A stretch of DNA of 64,000 bases from Methylophaga sp. (GCA_002706095.1 PAJP01000008.1:62001-126000), one strand, 5' to 3'; shown: positions 24,522-32,233, numbered from the stretch's first letter. A program made the numbers and translations. Notes: generated by a model from the letters alone, not told the origin.

Positions 24522-24764
24522 TTAGGATATTTCAAATTGGGTTTGTGCAATCCCAAGCTCTTTAACTATCCCTAACTTTTCTTTTCTGTTTACTAAGTTT
24601 GTTGCGCTTTCCCCACTTCCGTAGGTGCAATTACTTTTCAAATCAGTTGCAGTCCATACAAAAGCACCACTACTTTTTTGATGCTTGCCTGCATTAGTTC
24701 TACGGAAGTTACTTAGTTCTAATCCTAAATCTTTTTTTATTCTTTGTTTAAGTCTTTCAAACAT
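24522..24764 (-). CDS. cassette gene, hypothetical protein (80 aa)
   Basis: Starts MFERLKQRIKKDLGLEL at 24764, the ATG nearest palindrome E7. Basic N-terminal helix, then 'GAFVWTATDLKSNCTYGSGE'. Function unknown. Confidence 0.55.
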   Translation of the reverse strand: MFERLKQRIKKDLGLELSNFRRTNAGKHQKSSGAFVWTATDLKSNCTYGSGESATNLVNRKEKLGIVKELGIAQTQFEIS

Positions 24765-24776
24765 AATAATAACGCC

Positions 24777-24900
24777 ACATAACAACGTATATAAAACATT
24801 GCTTTAGTGGTCTTTTGTTTAGTTAATTTATAATTCAATTCCTTGTGTTTATCTATTAAGTTTCGGCATACAACGTTTCATATACAAATACGTTGTAAAC
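24777..24900 (-). repeat. attC-like palindrome E7
   Basis: Arms GTATATAAAACATTG (24787-24801) and CAACGTTTCATATAC (24871-24885); mismatches only at positions 7 and 12. Left box ATAACAAC, right box ACGTTGT. Confidence 0.7.
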
Positions 24901-24907
24901 AATAAAA

Positions 24908-25078
24908 TTATTCAGTGCTTACAACAAAGAAGAAATGTTCATCTTCATCTCTACTTCTTACAGCTATACTATGGCTAATTATTTTATATCCTAATTTTTC
25001 TATTCTCTCTATTTCTTCTTTTAAAATGTAATGGGAGCAGTTGGGGTGTGCTTTAAATCTTATTATTCTGTCAGTCAT
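24908..25078 (-). CDS. cassette gene, hypothetical protein (56 aa)
   Basis: Reads MTDRIIRFKAHPNCSHYI, then 'IERIEKLGYKIISHSIAVRS' and an acidic end. The beta-alpha-beta look (sequence then strand) fits a small fold. Between E7 and the AACAAGGG/CCCTTGTT hairpin at about 25094-25121. Confidence 0.55.
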   Translation of the reverse strand: MTDRIIRFKAHPNCSHYILKEEIERIEKLGYKIISHSIAVRSRDEDEHFFFVVSTE

Positions 25079-25219
25079 AATTTTACAGTTTATAACAAGG
25101 GCTATAATTCATACCCTTGTTAGGTTTATGCTTAATTCAATATTTTTCTTTCTATTCACTTATGTACAGTTTGATAGGTTCGTGCATCTAATACGCTACG
25201 ACACCATACCACCATACGT

Positions 25220-25437
25220 TCAGAAGAATTGACCTGCGGAAGTATCAAACAAATATACATTATCTTCTTCTACAACTATATTATCATTTGATTTTCCTAT
25301 TTCAAAAGCTCCGTGCCTATCTTCGTGACTAATCGAGTAGCCGTATTTTTTACAAACATTTTTTATATCCTCAAAAACTGTTTTAAACCTTCGCTTGTAT
25401 ATGCAAACTGTCTTTTATTATAGTCCCGATTCTTCAT
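25220..25437 (-). pseudogene. frame-disrupted cassette gene with a UUUAAAA slip site
   Basis: ATG at 25437 opens 'MKNRDYNKRQFAYTSEGLK' and then hits a stop. At 25381-25387 the mRNA reads U UUA AAA; a -1 shift continues into 'TVFEDIKNVCKKYGYSISHE' and on to 'FDTSAGQFF', about 72 residues in all. Either programmed -1 frameshifting or a 1-base deletion in the A-run. No clear downstream stimulator was seen. Confidence 0.45.
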
Positions 25438-25441
25438 ACTT

Positions 25442-25648
25442 CTAAAAATAAGGTAATCCTTGTACCGTTTCTCCTGTTAATTTGTTTTTAATTTTAAATC
25501 CTAAGCTTTTTCCTGTTCCTCTTATTGCTGATATCCTTTCTTTTGCTGTTTTTAAAGCTTCTGTGGTGCTTTTAAAGTTTTCTTTACTGTGAGGATAACC
25601 TCTGTCATATTTGTCTCTGTCTGTGTATCTCTCTAGTATTACTTTCAC
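25442..25648 (-). CDS. small basic hypothetical protein
   Basis: 68 residues from a GTG that overlaps the stop of the gene upstream (GTGA). 'STTEALKTAKERISAIRGTG' suggests a helical middle. Function unknown. Confidence 0.55.
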   Translation of the reverse strand: MKVILERYTDRDKYDRGYPHSKENFKSTTEALKTAKERISAIRGTGKSLGFKIKNKLTGETVQGLPYF

Positions 25649-25782
25649 CTCTCTTTAAATTTAATTATTTTCTCTTTTCTTTCTCCGCGCCAATTCCAAT
25701 TTAAAACAACGCCATCTTTAATGTCGTAGACGCTTGGTCTAGTGTAAAGATACAAAACAGCTAATAAAATTAATGTTAACAT
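25645..25782 (-). CDS. 45-residue membrane-anchored peptide
   Basis: Begins MLTLILLAVLYLYTRPSVYD, one hydrophobic N-terminal span, then a basic tail 'WRGERKEKIIKFKER'. Four-base overlap with the next gene. Function unknown. Confidence 0.5.
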   Translation of the reverse strand: MLTLILLAVLYLYTRPSVYDIKDGVVLNWNWRGERKEKIIKFKER

Positions 25783-25786
25783 AGTG

Positions 25787-25969
25787 TTATTTATTAAAAT
25801 TTCTTAGGTCACTCAATGCTTGTTGGTGGCATTTCTTATACGTGTTTGTTAACTCTTCTAAATACTCCATCACTTCAGAATGCTTTAAGTTCTCAAACAA
25901 ATACATACCGTCTTGTTTTGCGGATTCGATGTGATCCTCTTTTACTAGTTCTAATAACTTATTAAACAT
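25787..25969 (-). CDS. small hypothetical protein
   Basis: 60 residues, helical, 'LLELVKEDHIESAKQDGMYL'. Shares one base with the upstream gene. Function unknown. Confidence 0.6.
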   Translation of the reverse strand: MFNKLLELVKEDHIESAKQDGMYLFENLKHSEVMEYLEELTNTYKKCHQQALSDLRNFNK

Positions 25970-26406
25970 TACTTTTTAGCTGTATTATAAATAGTTTGTA
26001 AATCTTCTCCGTAAACTGTAAACTCTTCACTGCCGTGTTGTAAAACAATAGAAACAATACCAACTCTCTCCATCTGTTTTAAAGTTTTTTTAGATAGGTT
26101 TTTATCACCATATTTAATATGTCTTTCTGTTTCTTCTCCTTTACGGCATCCTATTTTAGGTAGTTTAGGTTCTTCTTCATAAACCTTTTCAAACCATAAA
26201 TCTAAAACTCCTGCTTTTTTTAGCTTCTCTTCTCCGCTTCTACCTACTCCTAGTATTTGACCATTTTTAATAGCCGTACCAATACTATAACCCCCTTCTA
26301 TCTCTAAGACTGCATCTGCATAATCTAAACAGCTCTCTTTTAATTTATAACCTATTAGTTTTTTATCTTTTTCCATATTATCTTGTTTTAGAACATATTT
26401 CTTCAT
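25969..26406 (-). CDS. hypothetical protein
   Basis: 145 residues. 'DYADAVLEIEGGYSIGTAIK', 'LDLWFEKVYEEEPKLPKIG', and a C-terminal strand-helix 'IVSIVLQHGSEEFTVYGEDL'. Fold unclear; function unknown. Confidence 0.6.
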   Translation of the reverse strand: MKKYVLKQDNMEKDKKLIGYKLKESCLDYADAVLEIEGGYSIGTAIKNGQILGVGRSGEEKLKKAGVLDLWFEKVYEEEPKLPKIGCRKGEETERHIKYGDKNLSKKTLKQMERVGIVSIVLQHGSEEFTVYGEDLQTIYNTAKK

Positions 26407-26548
26407 TTGTCCAAAATGGTTGGTGTTTCCAAATAACTCCGCTAAAAACAGACTCGTTATTTACATCAAATAAATTTCCACAATGTACTTTATCATCCCA
26501 TAAATATAACTGATGATAAATTTTACCGTTTATCTTTATAAATTCCAT
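26378..26548 (-). CDS. small hypothetical protein (56 aa)
   Basis: MEFIKINGKIYHQLYLWDDK, then 'FSGVIWKHQPFWTNEE'. Beta-rich, aromatic. Overlaps both neighbours, as usual here. Function unknown. Confidence 0.5.
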   Translation of the reverse strand: MEFIKINGKIYHQLYLWDDKVHCGNLFDVNNESVFSGVIWKHQPFWTNEEICSKTR

Positions 26549-26811
26549 AATTCATTTGTTTTAACTTTAAACGGTTTGTCTCCGTAGCTAATTTGACACT
26601 CTTCAAATATTGTATTCAATTTATAACCAAACATCAAACCCGCGTCGAAAATATCTCCTTTGCTCTGACTGTTTAAGTTTTTCTCTTTTACTTTCCTGTT
26701 TATATATTCTACAACTTTACTTGGTGTGTATGTATGGTACCAAGTACCTTATGAATCTCTAGTTATAACAACGATATCCCGCCAATTATAATAGTAGACT
26801 GTTTTAACCAT
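26536..26811 (-). pseudogene. gene split by an in-frame TAA at codon 21
   Basis: From ATG 26811 the frame reads 'MVKTVYYYNWRDIVVITRDS', a TAA at 26749-26751, then 'GTWYHTYTPSKVVEYINRKV' and on to 'KPFKVKTNELWNL' with no shift. Upstream and downstream overlaps with neighbours fit a 91-residue gene. A single AAA-to-TAA change would explain it. Pseudogene, readthrough or sequence error. Confidence 0.55.
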
Positions 26812-27055
26812 TTCTCAAATAATTTAAGTGGTTTTCAATATCCTGATCACAATTAATTACTGTATTTACCTTCCAATGCCCAAATTTGTGTTTTGCAACT
26901 GCCTCATTTCCCGCGAAATTACAGTATAAAAAACGTCTACCTTTACTGTCTCTTAATGAAATAAAAGCTGTTCCTATTGGTGTGTTAATGTAATGTGTGT
27001 GTCCAAAGTGTAATCCTTTTGTTGCTCCGAATCTGGTTAAGTCTGTTGTTTTCAT
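26804..27055 (-). CDS. small hypothetical protein
   Basis: 83 residues, basic, 'FGHTHYINTPIGTAFISLRD', 'RRFLYCNFAGNEAVAKHKFG'. Overlaps both neighbours. Function unknown. Confidence 0.6.
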   Translation of the reverse strand: MKTTDLTRFGATKGLHFGHTHYINTPIGTAFISLRDSKGRRFLYCNFAGNEAVAKHKFGHWKVNTVINCDQDIENHLNYLRNG

Positions 27056-27144
27056 CTTATTGAATGTTTAAAAAGTCTTTTAATGTGGTCTTCTATAATC
27101 TTGTTCCAATCTAGTTCATTGTAATCTTCTGAATAAGTTGTCAT
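27052..27144 (-). CDS. 30-residue peptide
   Basis: MTTYSEDYNELDWNKIIEDH then a basic end. The stop overlaps the next start (ATGA). First gene after the promoter at 27169. Function unknown. Confidence 0.45.
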   Translation of the reverse strand: MTTYSEDYNELDWNKIIEDHIKRLFKHSIR

Positions 27145-27168
27145 AATTGTTTGATTTTAAATACGTTG

Positions 27169-27214
27169 TAAATATAAGAATAAAAACAACAAGTAAATAC
27201 TAAAACAATGTTAA
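27169..27214 (-). promoter_or_regulatory. promoter with TTAACA at offset 32
   Basis: -7 box TATATTTA (27169-27176); TTAACA at 27209-27214. Drives the gene string starting at 27144. Confidence 0.5.
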
Positions 27215-27242
27215 TATTTAAAACTTACCTAATTACCTCAAT

Positions 27243-27581
27243 TTAAACTGACTCTAAGGTTAGTTTTCCGTGTTTTTGAAGTAAGTGTTGTAAATTATCT
27301 AAACGTTCTTCTAACTCGCTTAAAATATACTCTACGTTACTACTATGTATGTTCCACTTTCTACTATGTTTATTTATTGTTTGATGTGCGCCAAAAAACT
27401 CGAAAAACCTATTTAAATCAAACTGTTCTTTAAATCGCATAAACAAACTGTAAAACTCTTCATAAGGTGTTTTTTCTACTTTTACATACAATTTACCAAA
27501 TACTGTATCTACTTCATCATTTTTAACGTTAAACTTTTTATAAATATTTTCTACTTCTTTATTGAATTGTTTTGCTGTCAA
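27243..27581 (-). CDS. hypothetical helical protein
   Basis: 112 residues, helical, 'EFYSLFMRFKEQFDLNRFFE', ends in a long helix with leucines (LSELEERLDNLQHLLQKHG). Function unknown. Confidence 0.6.
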   Translation of the reverse strand: MTAKQFNKEVENIYKKFNVKNDEVDTVFGKLYVKVEKTPYEEFYSLFMRFKEQFDLNRFFEFFGAHQTINKHSRKWNIHSSNVEYILSELEERLDNLQHLLQKHGKLTLESV

Positions 27582-27592
27582 AACTACTTGTT

Positions 27593-27994
27593 TTAAATTA
27601 GTTCAATATCCCTTTGTACTCTTTCTGATGCAACACCTTCAAATACATCCATAATCCAATCTAAAGATTCTTCAATTTCGTATTCGATATCTGCATCATT
27701 GTAACCCTCTTCTCCTTCCTCAAGATTTTCTTTTTCAGTGTATTCCCCTAAATAACCTCGATCACCCATATTCCAAGTCTCCAAAGAATAAACCTCTAGT
27801 GCGTCGGGTTGCCAACTTCCTTGTGATAACCAACCACCAGAACCTAACGTGCCATCTTCTTCTACATAAATTGGTATTCTCCAACCTGTCCAAGAAAAAT
27901 CTAAGGCGTTATACAATTCTTTTTTGAGAAGTTCTCTTAAACTTTCTGTATCTATTTGTATTTTTTCTAGTGTAGTATCCATAATTCTAATCAT
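27593..27994 (-). CDS. hypothetical acidic protein
   Basis: 133 residues, acidic C-terminal half ('YLGEYTEKENLEEGEEGYND'), a Gly/Trp-rich middle (GTLGSGGWLSQGSWQPDALE). The start may be residue 5 (27982), which would avoid the overlap. Function unknown. Confidence 0.6.
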   Translation of the reverse strand: MIRIMDTTLEKIQIDTESLRELLKKELYNALDFSWTGWRIPIYVEEDGTLGSGGWLSQGSWQPDALEVYSLETWNMGDRGYLGEYTEKENLEEGEEGYNDADIEYEIEESLDWIMDVFEGVASERVQRDIELI

Positions 27995-28508
27995 TTATTA
28001 ACCCAATTACATAATGTTTTGTATCGTGATAGAAACTCATTGAGGTCTGTTTAATAGTGTCGTAATATTCTCCGTAAAGGCTTATCACTAATTCATTTTC
28101 TTCGGCTTCTTCAACAGCTTTTAAAATTTCCATTTGATCCTCTAAAAAAGCTATTTTACTTTCAATGTTTTCAAATTCATCTTCTAACCTGCTTATGATA
28201 TTCTCCGTTACAGTATCTTCGTTTTCTTCTGAGTAATCACATCCATAAGCTTCTGCGCTATTTTCAAATGCTGAATACATTGTTACACCTGTTCTGTACC
28301 ACAGTTGCCATCCGTCTCTTTTTTCAAAGCTTTGAATTGATAAATTGTATTTGTCTGCTAATTCCTGCGCTTGTTCAAAGGTATAAAAACCTGTTATAGC
28401 AAATTTTAAGTTTCTAAGATAGCCATTACTTTCTGATGTGGTTTCGATATATTCTAAACCCTCGTTTTCTGCTATCTCTCTTACTGTTAGTGTTTCTTCT
28501 GTGTACAT
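27987..28508 (-). CDS. hypothetical acidic protein
   Basis: 173 residues; middle 'FYTFEQAQELADKYNLSIQS' then a long acidic coiled segment (about 95-140). The strongly negative charge fits with neighbouring acidic genes. Function unknown. Confidence 0.6.
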   Translation of the reverse strand: MYTEETLTVREIAENEGLEYIETTSESNGYLRNLKFAITGFYTFEQAQELADKYNLSIQSFEKRDGWQLWYRTGVTMYSAFENSAEAYGCDYSEENEDTVTENIISRLEDEFENIESKIAFLEDQMEILKAVEEAEENELVISLYGEYYDTIKQTSMSFYHDTKHYVIGLIND

Positions 28509-28514
28509 AATATT

Positions 28515-28787
28515 TTAAATATAAAAGTTATCGTCAATGTTTTCTACAATATACTTGATTATGGTCTCATCGTCCTGCTCAAATATTTCTTGAGGTACGC
28601 CATAAGAAAAGCTATTATCAAATTCTTCTATTTCTTTTTGACCTTGTAAATCCTCGTTTTGAGCACTTAATAGGAAATTAAAAATAAGATCATCGACGGT
28701 CTCTGTTGATACTCCAAAAATATGCTCAACACCCTCTTTGTCTGTTGCTGTTATTGTTTTTAGTGGTAATCCTTTATATAATTTCAT
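28515..28787 (-). CDS. small acidic hypothetical protein
   Basis: 90 residues, beta then acidic helices ('GVPQEIFEQDDETIIKYIVE'). Function unknown. Confidence 0.6.
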   Translation of the reverse strand: MKLYKGLPLKTITATDKEGVEHIFGVSTETVDDLIFNFLLSAQNEDLQGQKEIEEFDNSFSYGVPQEIFEQDDETIIKYIVENIDDNFYI

Positions 28788-28789
28788 AA

Positions 28790-29116
28790 TTATTTTTCTA
28801 TTTGGTATATGGATTTTATAAACAAATCTTCTACGTTGTTAAGGTTAATGCTTTCTACAGTTTTTGATTCTGCTATTTCGGAGTTGTACTTGAAAAACAA
28901 ATCTGCTTTTCTTCTTGTAGGTAGTTCTTTCCACCACTTTATTTCTTTCTCTTCCGCCTCTTTAAAAAACTCTATGTAAGGATATTCGTTTTGTTCGTAA
29001 CCTAACGCATAGTGAGTTGCTCCTATCCTTTCTAAATCGTCTAAAAGCTCTCTTAAATTTTCTAATGGTCTTATTTCAAAGTCTGCGTGAGTTGTCTCTA
29101 TTAGTTTATATTCCAT
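28790..29116 (-). CDS. hypothetical protein
   Basis: 108 residues, first gene after the promoter at 29133. 'LRELLDDLERIGATHYALGY' then 'WWKELPTRRKADLFFKYNSE'. Function unknown. Confidence 0.6.
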   Translation of the reverse strand: MEYKLIETTHADFEIRPLENLRELLDDLERIGATHYALGYEQNEYPYIEFFKEAEEKEIKWWKELPTRRKADLFFKYNSEIAESKTVESINLNNVEDLFIKSIYQIEK

Positions 29117-29132
29117 TGTGTTTTTGTTTATA

Positions 29133-29167
29133 CAAATATAAGGTTTATTGTTGGTTTGTGGTGTTAA
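29133..29167 (-). promoter_or_regulatory. promoter with TTAACA at offset 21
   Basis: -7 box TATATTTG (29133-29140) and TTAACA at 29162-29167. Drives genes starting at 29116. Confidence 0.55.
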
Positions 29168-29168
29168 A

Positions 29169-29483
29169 TTATTGGTGTAAAGCTATATAAATACATTGTG
29201 GTACAATACATACAAGCCATAAATCTAACTGTTCTGCTATTTCTCTTTCATCCTCAATAGCTTCTAAAACATCCGTATCATTTAAAGAAATATAAAAATA
29301 TCTATGTTCTGTTCTATCTAAACTTTCATAAACTTCTGTAAAAGTCATATCTTCATTAAGCTCTGTATCAATAATGCTGTTTAACTCATCTACTGTTACC
29401 TCTTCAAAAGTGTTTAAAGGTTGTTTTTGTTCTGAAACCATATCTTGAATAATACCAAAATACCTGTTGCTTAAATCATCCAT
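29169..29483 (-). CDS. acidic hypothetical protein
   Basis: 104 residues, many D/E in the middle, ends in a hydrophobic strand (LWLVCIVPQCIYIALHQ). Own promoter at 29560. Function unknown. Confidence 0.6.
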   Translation of the reverse strand: MDDLSNRYFGIIQDMVSEQKQPLNTFEEVTVDELNSIIDTELNEDMTFTEVYESLDRTEHRYFYISLNDTDVLEAIEDEREIAEQLDLWLVCIVPQCIYIALHQ

Positions 29484-29559
29484 TTTTTATGTTTTTGGCG
29501 GGTAAAAGAAAATCTTAATTTTCTAAAAAATACCCTAAATTAACACTTTTTTCTTATTG

Positions 29560-29604
29560 TAAAGATACAACTTTATTTCTATAATTTTGTTAATTAAATG
29601 TTAA
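29560..29604 (-). promoter_or_regulatory. promoter with two TTAACA boxes 11 bp apart
   Basis: -7 box TATCTTTA (29560-29567); TTAACA at 29588-29593 and 29599-29604. Drives the gene at 29169-29483. Confidence 0.6.
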
Positions 29605-29974
29605 AACTTTTCATTTCTTCCGCTGTAAATACTACAAGCTCTAGTCTATCTTCATCATAATCCCCTAAAATATCTTCAATATGTGTATCTATTTCAGCTT
29701 GTGTAGCAAACTTTCCTGTACCTAACCATTGGTTATCATCACTCATAATAAGATAGTCCATTCTCGGCTCTATATTCAAGTCATAACAGAATAAAAGTAC
29801 TTCGTTCAGTTCTAATTGTTCTAAAGCATATTGAGTTCCGTGTTCATTTTCAACTTCCAACCCTCTTTTAGTCTTGACTAATTTAGCCATATCTAAATTA
29901 TTTAGTTGAAAACTTGCTGTTTCTGTTATAGGACTCTTTCTAATTAATTCTATATATTTTTGTTTTGTAGTCAT
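29594..29974 (-). CDS. hypothetical acidic protein
   Basis: 126 residues, 'LEVENEHGTQYALEQLELNE', 'YLIMSDDNQWLGTGKFATQA'. A WYL-like or LPD-like small fold is possible but not assigned. Own promoter at 29988. Confidence 0.6.
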   Translation of the reverse strand: MTTKQKYIELIRKSPITETASFQLNNLDMAKLVKTKRGLEVENEHGTQYALEQLELNEVLLFCYDLNIEPRMDYLIMSDDNQWLGTGKFATQAEIDTHIEDILGDYDEDRLELVVFTAEEMKSFNI

Positions 29975-29987
29975 AATATTGTTTTTA

Positions 29988-30033
29988 TAAAGATAAGGAT
30001 TATTATTGGTTTAAGTTGTTAAGATAGTGTTAA
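29988..30033 (-). promoter_or_regulatory. promoter with two TTAACA boxes 11 bp apart
   Basis: -7 box TATCTTTA (29988-29995); TTAACA at 30017-30022 and 30028-30033, the distal one containing the stop codon of the upstream gene. Confidence 0.6.
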
Positions 30034-30230
30034 AATATAAGGTTGTTGGGTACTAATATTCTGCCTTTTTCATACTCAACATCGTGTACTAAACTGCCAT
30101 CTCTAAAAGTCTTTGATTCTACTATTTTACCTCTATATAATTTCAAATTGTCTTTATCTCTTACTTTTTTTGGGTTATCTGCCCAAATTTGACTTTTTAA
30201 ATAAGAAATTCCATAAAAATTGATATACAT
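30030..30230 (-). CDS. small basic hypothetical protein
   Basis: 66 residues, 'KLYRGKIVESKTFRDGSLVH' looks like an SH3-like strand pattern. Four bp from its upstream neighbour. Function unknown. Confidence 0.6.
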   Translation of the reverse strand: MYINFYGISYLKSQIWADNPKKVRDKDNLKLYRGKIVESKTFRDGSLVHDVEYEKGRILVPNNLIF

Positions 30231-30234
30231 AACC

Positions 30235-30462
30235 TTAAATATTTAAAAATTCTTCTAATGTTTTTGCTTTTAAACTTTTTTCATAACGTTTAATACCGTT
30301 TAAAACTGCTTCTAATACTTCGGTATCTTTTACGCCTTGTTTCTCGTGAAAACCAAACTTTAAATCGTTCTCTGAATAAACAGAAATACCTACATTGTAA
30401 TTGCTATCTGTTTCAACATCGTATTTATGTACTTCGTAATTGTCTATTGTAAATGCTAACAT
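30235..30462 (-). CDS. small hypothetical protein
   Basis: 75 residues; 'YNVGISVYSENDLKFGFHEK' strands then a helix. Function unknown. Confidence 0.6.
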   Translation of the reverse strand: MLAFTIDNYEVHKYDVETDSNYNVGISVYSENDLKFGFHEKQGVKDTEVLEAVLNGIKRYEKSLKAKTLEEFLNI

Positions 30463-30466
30463 AATA

Positions 30467-30940
30467 TTATCTAATATAATAAGTTTCTCCGTTGTATTCT
30501 ACTTCTGCATAATCTATTTTCATATCTTCGGCAATACCTGCCCAATCAATATTGTTTTCAATTATTGCGGGTGTGTTGTCTGCAATATAGCCACAATCTC
30601 TACAAAAATCTTCGCAATACTCTTCAAAATAAGATTCGTGTATAATTGATTCTCCATACTTAAAATCGCTTGAATTGTTTTCTAATTCTTCGCAAAAGTC
30701 TTCAATATCTTCGTACTCTTCAATAAGATCCGAACAAGTTACTATAAAAGACTCTTCATTTAAAAACTCAATTTCATCAAAACTATCTGGTATTTCAAGT
30801 TCTTCCGTTTCTTCCTCTTTATACTCGTTATGATTTTCCGCCCAATCAATATAAGCGTCTAAAATATCATTTTCAAGTTCTTCTTTGTATTCAATTAAAT
30901 CTCTGCTATCAAATACTGTGTTGTTAATTGGATTGCTCAT
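30467..30940 (-). CDS. conserved-type acidic phage/plasmid protein
   Basis: 157 residues, extremely acidic. N-terminal 'DSRDLIEYKEELENDILD', C-terminal 'YGESIIHESYFEEYCEDFCR', then 'IDWAGIAEDMKIDYAEVEYN' and a final GETYYIR. This ending is a recurring pattern in phage and plasmid proteins, sometimes called antirestriction-like. The negative charge would suit DNA mimicry, but that is inference. Own promoter at 30973. Confidence 0.65.
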   Translation of the reverse strand: MSNPINNTVFDSRDLIEYKEELENDILDAYIDWAENHNEYKEEETEELEIPDSFDEIEFLNEESFIVTCSDLIEEYEDIEDFCEELENNSSDFKYGESIIHESYFEEYCEDFCRDCGYIADNTPAIIENNIDWAGIAEDMKIDYAEVEYNGETYYIR

Positions 30941-30972
30941 AATTGTACAATGTTTTTTGTTATTACTTAATG

Positions 30973-31018
30973 TAAATATATGTGTTTTAGTTGTAGTATT
31001 GTGTTGGAGTTTTGTTAA
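30973..31018 (-). promoter_or_regulatory. promoter with TTAACA at offset 32
   Basis: -7 box TATATTTA (30973-30980); TTAACA at 31013-31018 holds the stop codon of the gene upstream. Confidence 0.55.
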
Positions 31019-31749
31019 ACTTGTAAAAGTTGTTCTCTTTTATTTAGTGGTACATTGTTCTTTACAAGCGTTTTTAACTTGTTTTCCTTCTGTTTCTTTT
31101 TGTCCTCCAGGTAACAGTCAATACTATCCTCAGCGTATTCTAATAAACCGCTTTTTCTGTGATTATCTCCGTAAAAGCCTCCACAAGAGTCTCCTGTCTC
31201 TTCTATTGTGTAGTAGTAAACATCTCCCCACGCCCACGCTTCAAACAATTCAAAATTACATTCAAAAGTTTCATCGTTCATACTTTCATAAGTCCTACCT
31301 GTTATTTTACCAAATTCGGGTGTCCAACACATAAAAACTTCAGCATAATCTCCTTGACTATAACCTCTTGATGCTCCACTATAATGTTTGATATTAAATT
31401 CTTCGCAAAAAGCTGTTTTATTATCAATACTTTCATCCAACCAACTATAAAGGATATCATCTTTTATCATTTCTGTTCTATCATAATCTTCTAGCGGATA
31501 ATCTTCTTTAAATTCTTCAACATCTTCGCCCATTAAATCTAAAAGTCTTGATTGATGTCTTTTAACTTGATTATAGGATAGGTAATTTCTAAGATAATCT
31601 ATAATATCCCCTTTTGAAAAATCACCTTCCCAATTTCTACCTCCTTCATACATTAAAGGTACGCAACCATCCCATTCTTCAAAAGGGTTTTCTGAATACT
31701 CTTCTCTTTTAACTTCAATTTCAATTCCTTTGTAAATAATAGTTTCCAT
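31015..31749 (-). CDS. hypothetical acidic protein
   Basis: 244 residues. 'GYSQGDYAEVFMCWTPEFG' and 'DSCGGFYGDN' are likely conserved motifs, since aromatic and Gly residues cluster there. N-terminal half acidic and helical, C-terminus basic. Own promoter at 31778. Function unknown. Confidence 0.6.
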   Translation of the reverse strand: METIIYKGIEIEVKREEYSENPFEEWDGCVPLMYEGGRNWEGDFSKGDIIDYLRNYLSYNQVKRHQSRLLDLMGEDVEEFKEDYPLEDYDRTEMIKDDILYSWLDESIDNKTAFCEEFNIKHYSGASRGYSQGDYAEVFMCWTPEFGKITGRTYESMNDETFECNFELFEAWAWGDVYYYTIEETGDSCGGFYGDNHRKSGLLEYAEDSIDCYLEDKKKQKENKLKTLVKNNVPLNKREQLLQV

Positions 31750-31777
31750 AATCTCTTAGTGTTTTAATTTGTTATAG

Positions 31778-31823
31778 TAAATATACAACTGTTGTTTTTA
31801 TTTCTGTGTTAAGGTTGTATTAA
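31778..31823 (-). promoter_or_regulatory. promoter with TTAACA and TTAATA boxes
   Basis: -7 box TATATTTA (31778-31785); TTAACA at 31807-31812, TTAATA at 31818-31823 with the upstream stop codon. Confidence 0.55.
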
Positions 31824-32053
31824 TATTTTAACTGTTTTTGTTTTTCTTCGCCGCATAATGCGCATTCATCACTATCAACGGTAATTATAGTAGGTGTTTC
31901 TGTTTCACAACAACTGCAACTAGAGTAAGCCATTTTTGTAACATCTGCATAATCATATACGCTTTGGTGGTCTTGACTGTAAAGTATCTTGCAAACCTCT
32001 CTTTGTGCTTTACCTAAACTACTTTTAACGATAAATTTGTTTCTTGATTTCAT
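31820..32053 (-). CDS. small zinc-binding-type protein
   Basis: 77 residues from ATG 32053 (an earlier frame start would overlap the promoter). 'YSSCSCCETE' and 'DECALCGEE' form two Cys pairs, a likely zinc ribbon. Function unknown. Confidence 0.6.
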   Translation of the reverse strand: MKSRNKFIVKSSLGKAQREVCKILYSQDHQSVYDYADVTKMAYSSCSCCETETPTIITVDSDECALCGEEKQKQLKY

Positions 32054-32091
32054 AACTCTTAGTGTTTTTTGTTTTACATTATAAATATACG

Positions 32092-32147
32092 CCGCATAAA
32101 ACAAACGGCAAAAAATAAAATCTTAATCTTCTGTTAAATACTCTCCA
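32092..32147 (-). promoter_or_regulatory. promoter with TTAACA at offset 42
   Basis: -7 box TATATTTA (32092-32099); TTAACA at 32142-32147, two 10-11 bp steps beyond the usual position. Confidence 0.45.
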
Positions 32148-32233
32148 CACCATCTACAATAAGGTTTCCCTTGTTCATCTTCAAAAGGTTCTGATTGATA
32201 CCTTAAACTATCTAAACAACAATTATTTTCCAT
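32123..32233 (-). CDS. 36-residue Cys-pair protein
   Basis: MENNCCLDSLRYQSEPFEDE and a 'YCRWCGEY' C-terminal pair. Overlaps the next gene upstream by 11 bp. Possible minimal zinc ribbon. Confidence 0.5.
   Translation of the reverse strand: MENNCCLDSLRYQSEPFEDEQGKPYCRWCGEYLTED

Noticed and set aside
30885..31334. 149-codon plus-strand frame
   Set aside because: Antisense to two acidic genes; the C/L/S/F-rich product is what E/D/K codons give on the other strand.
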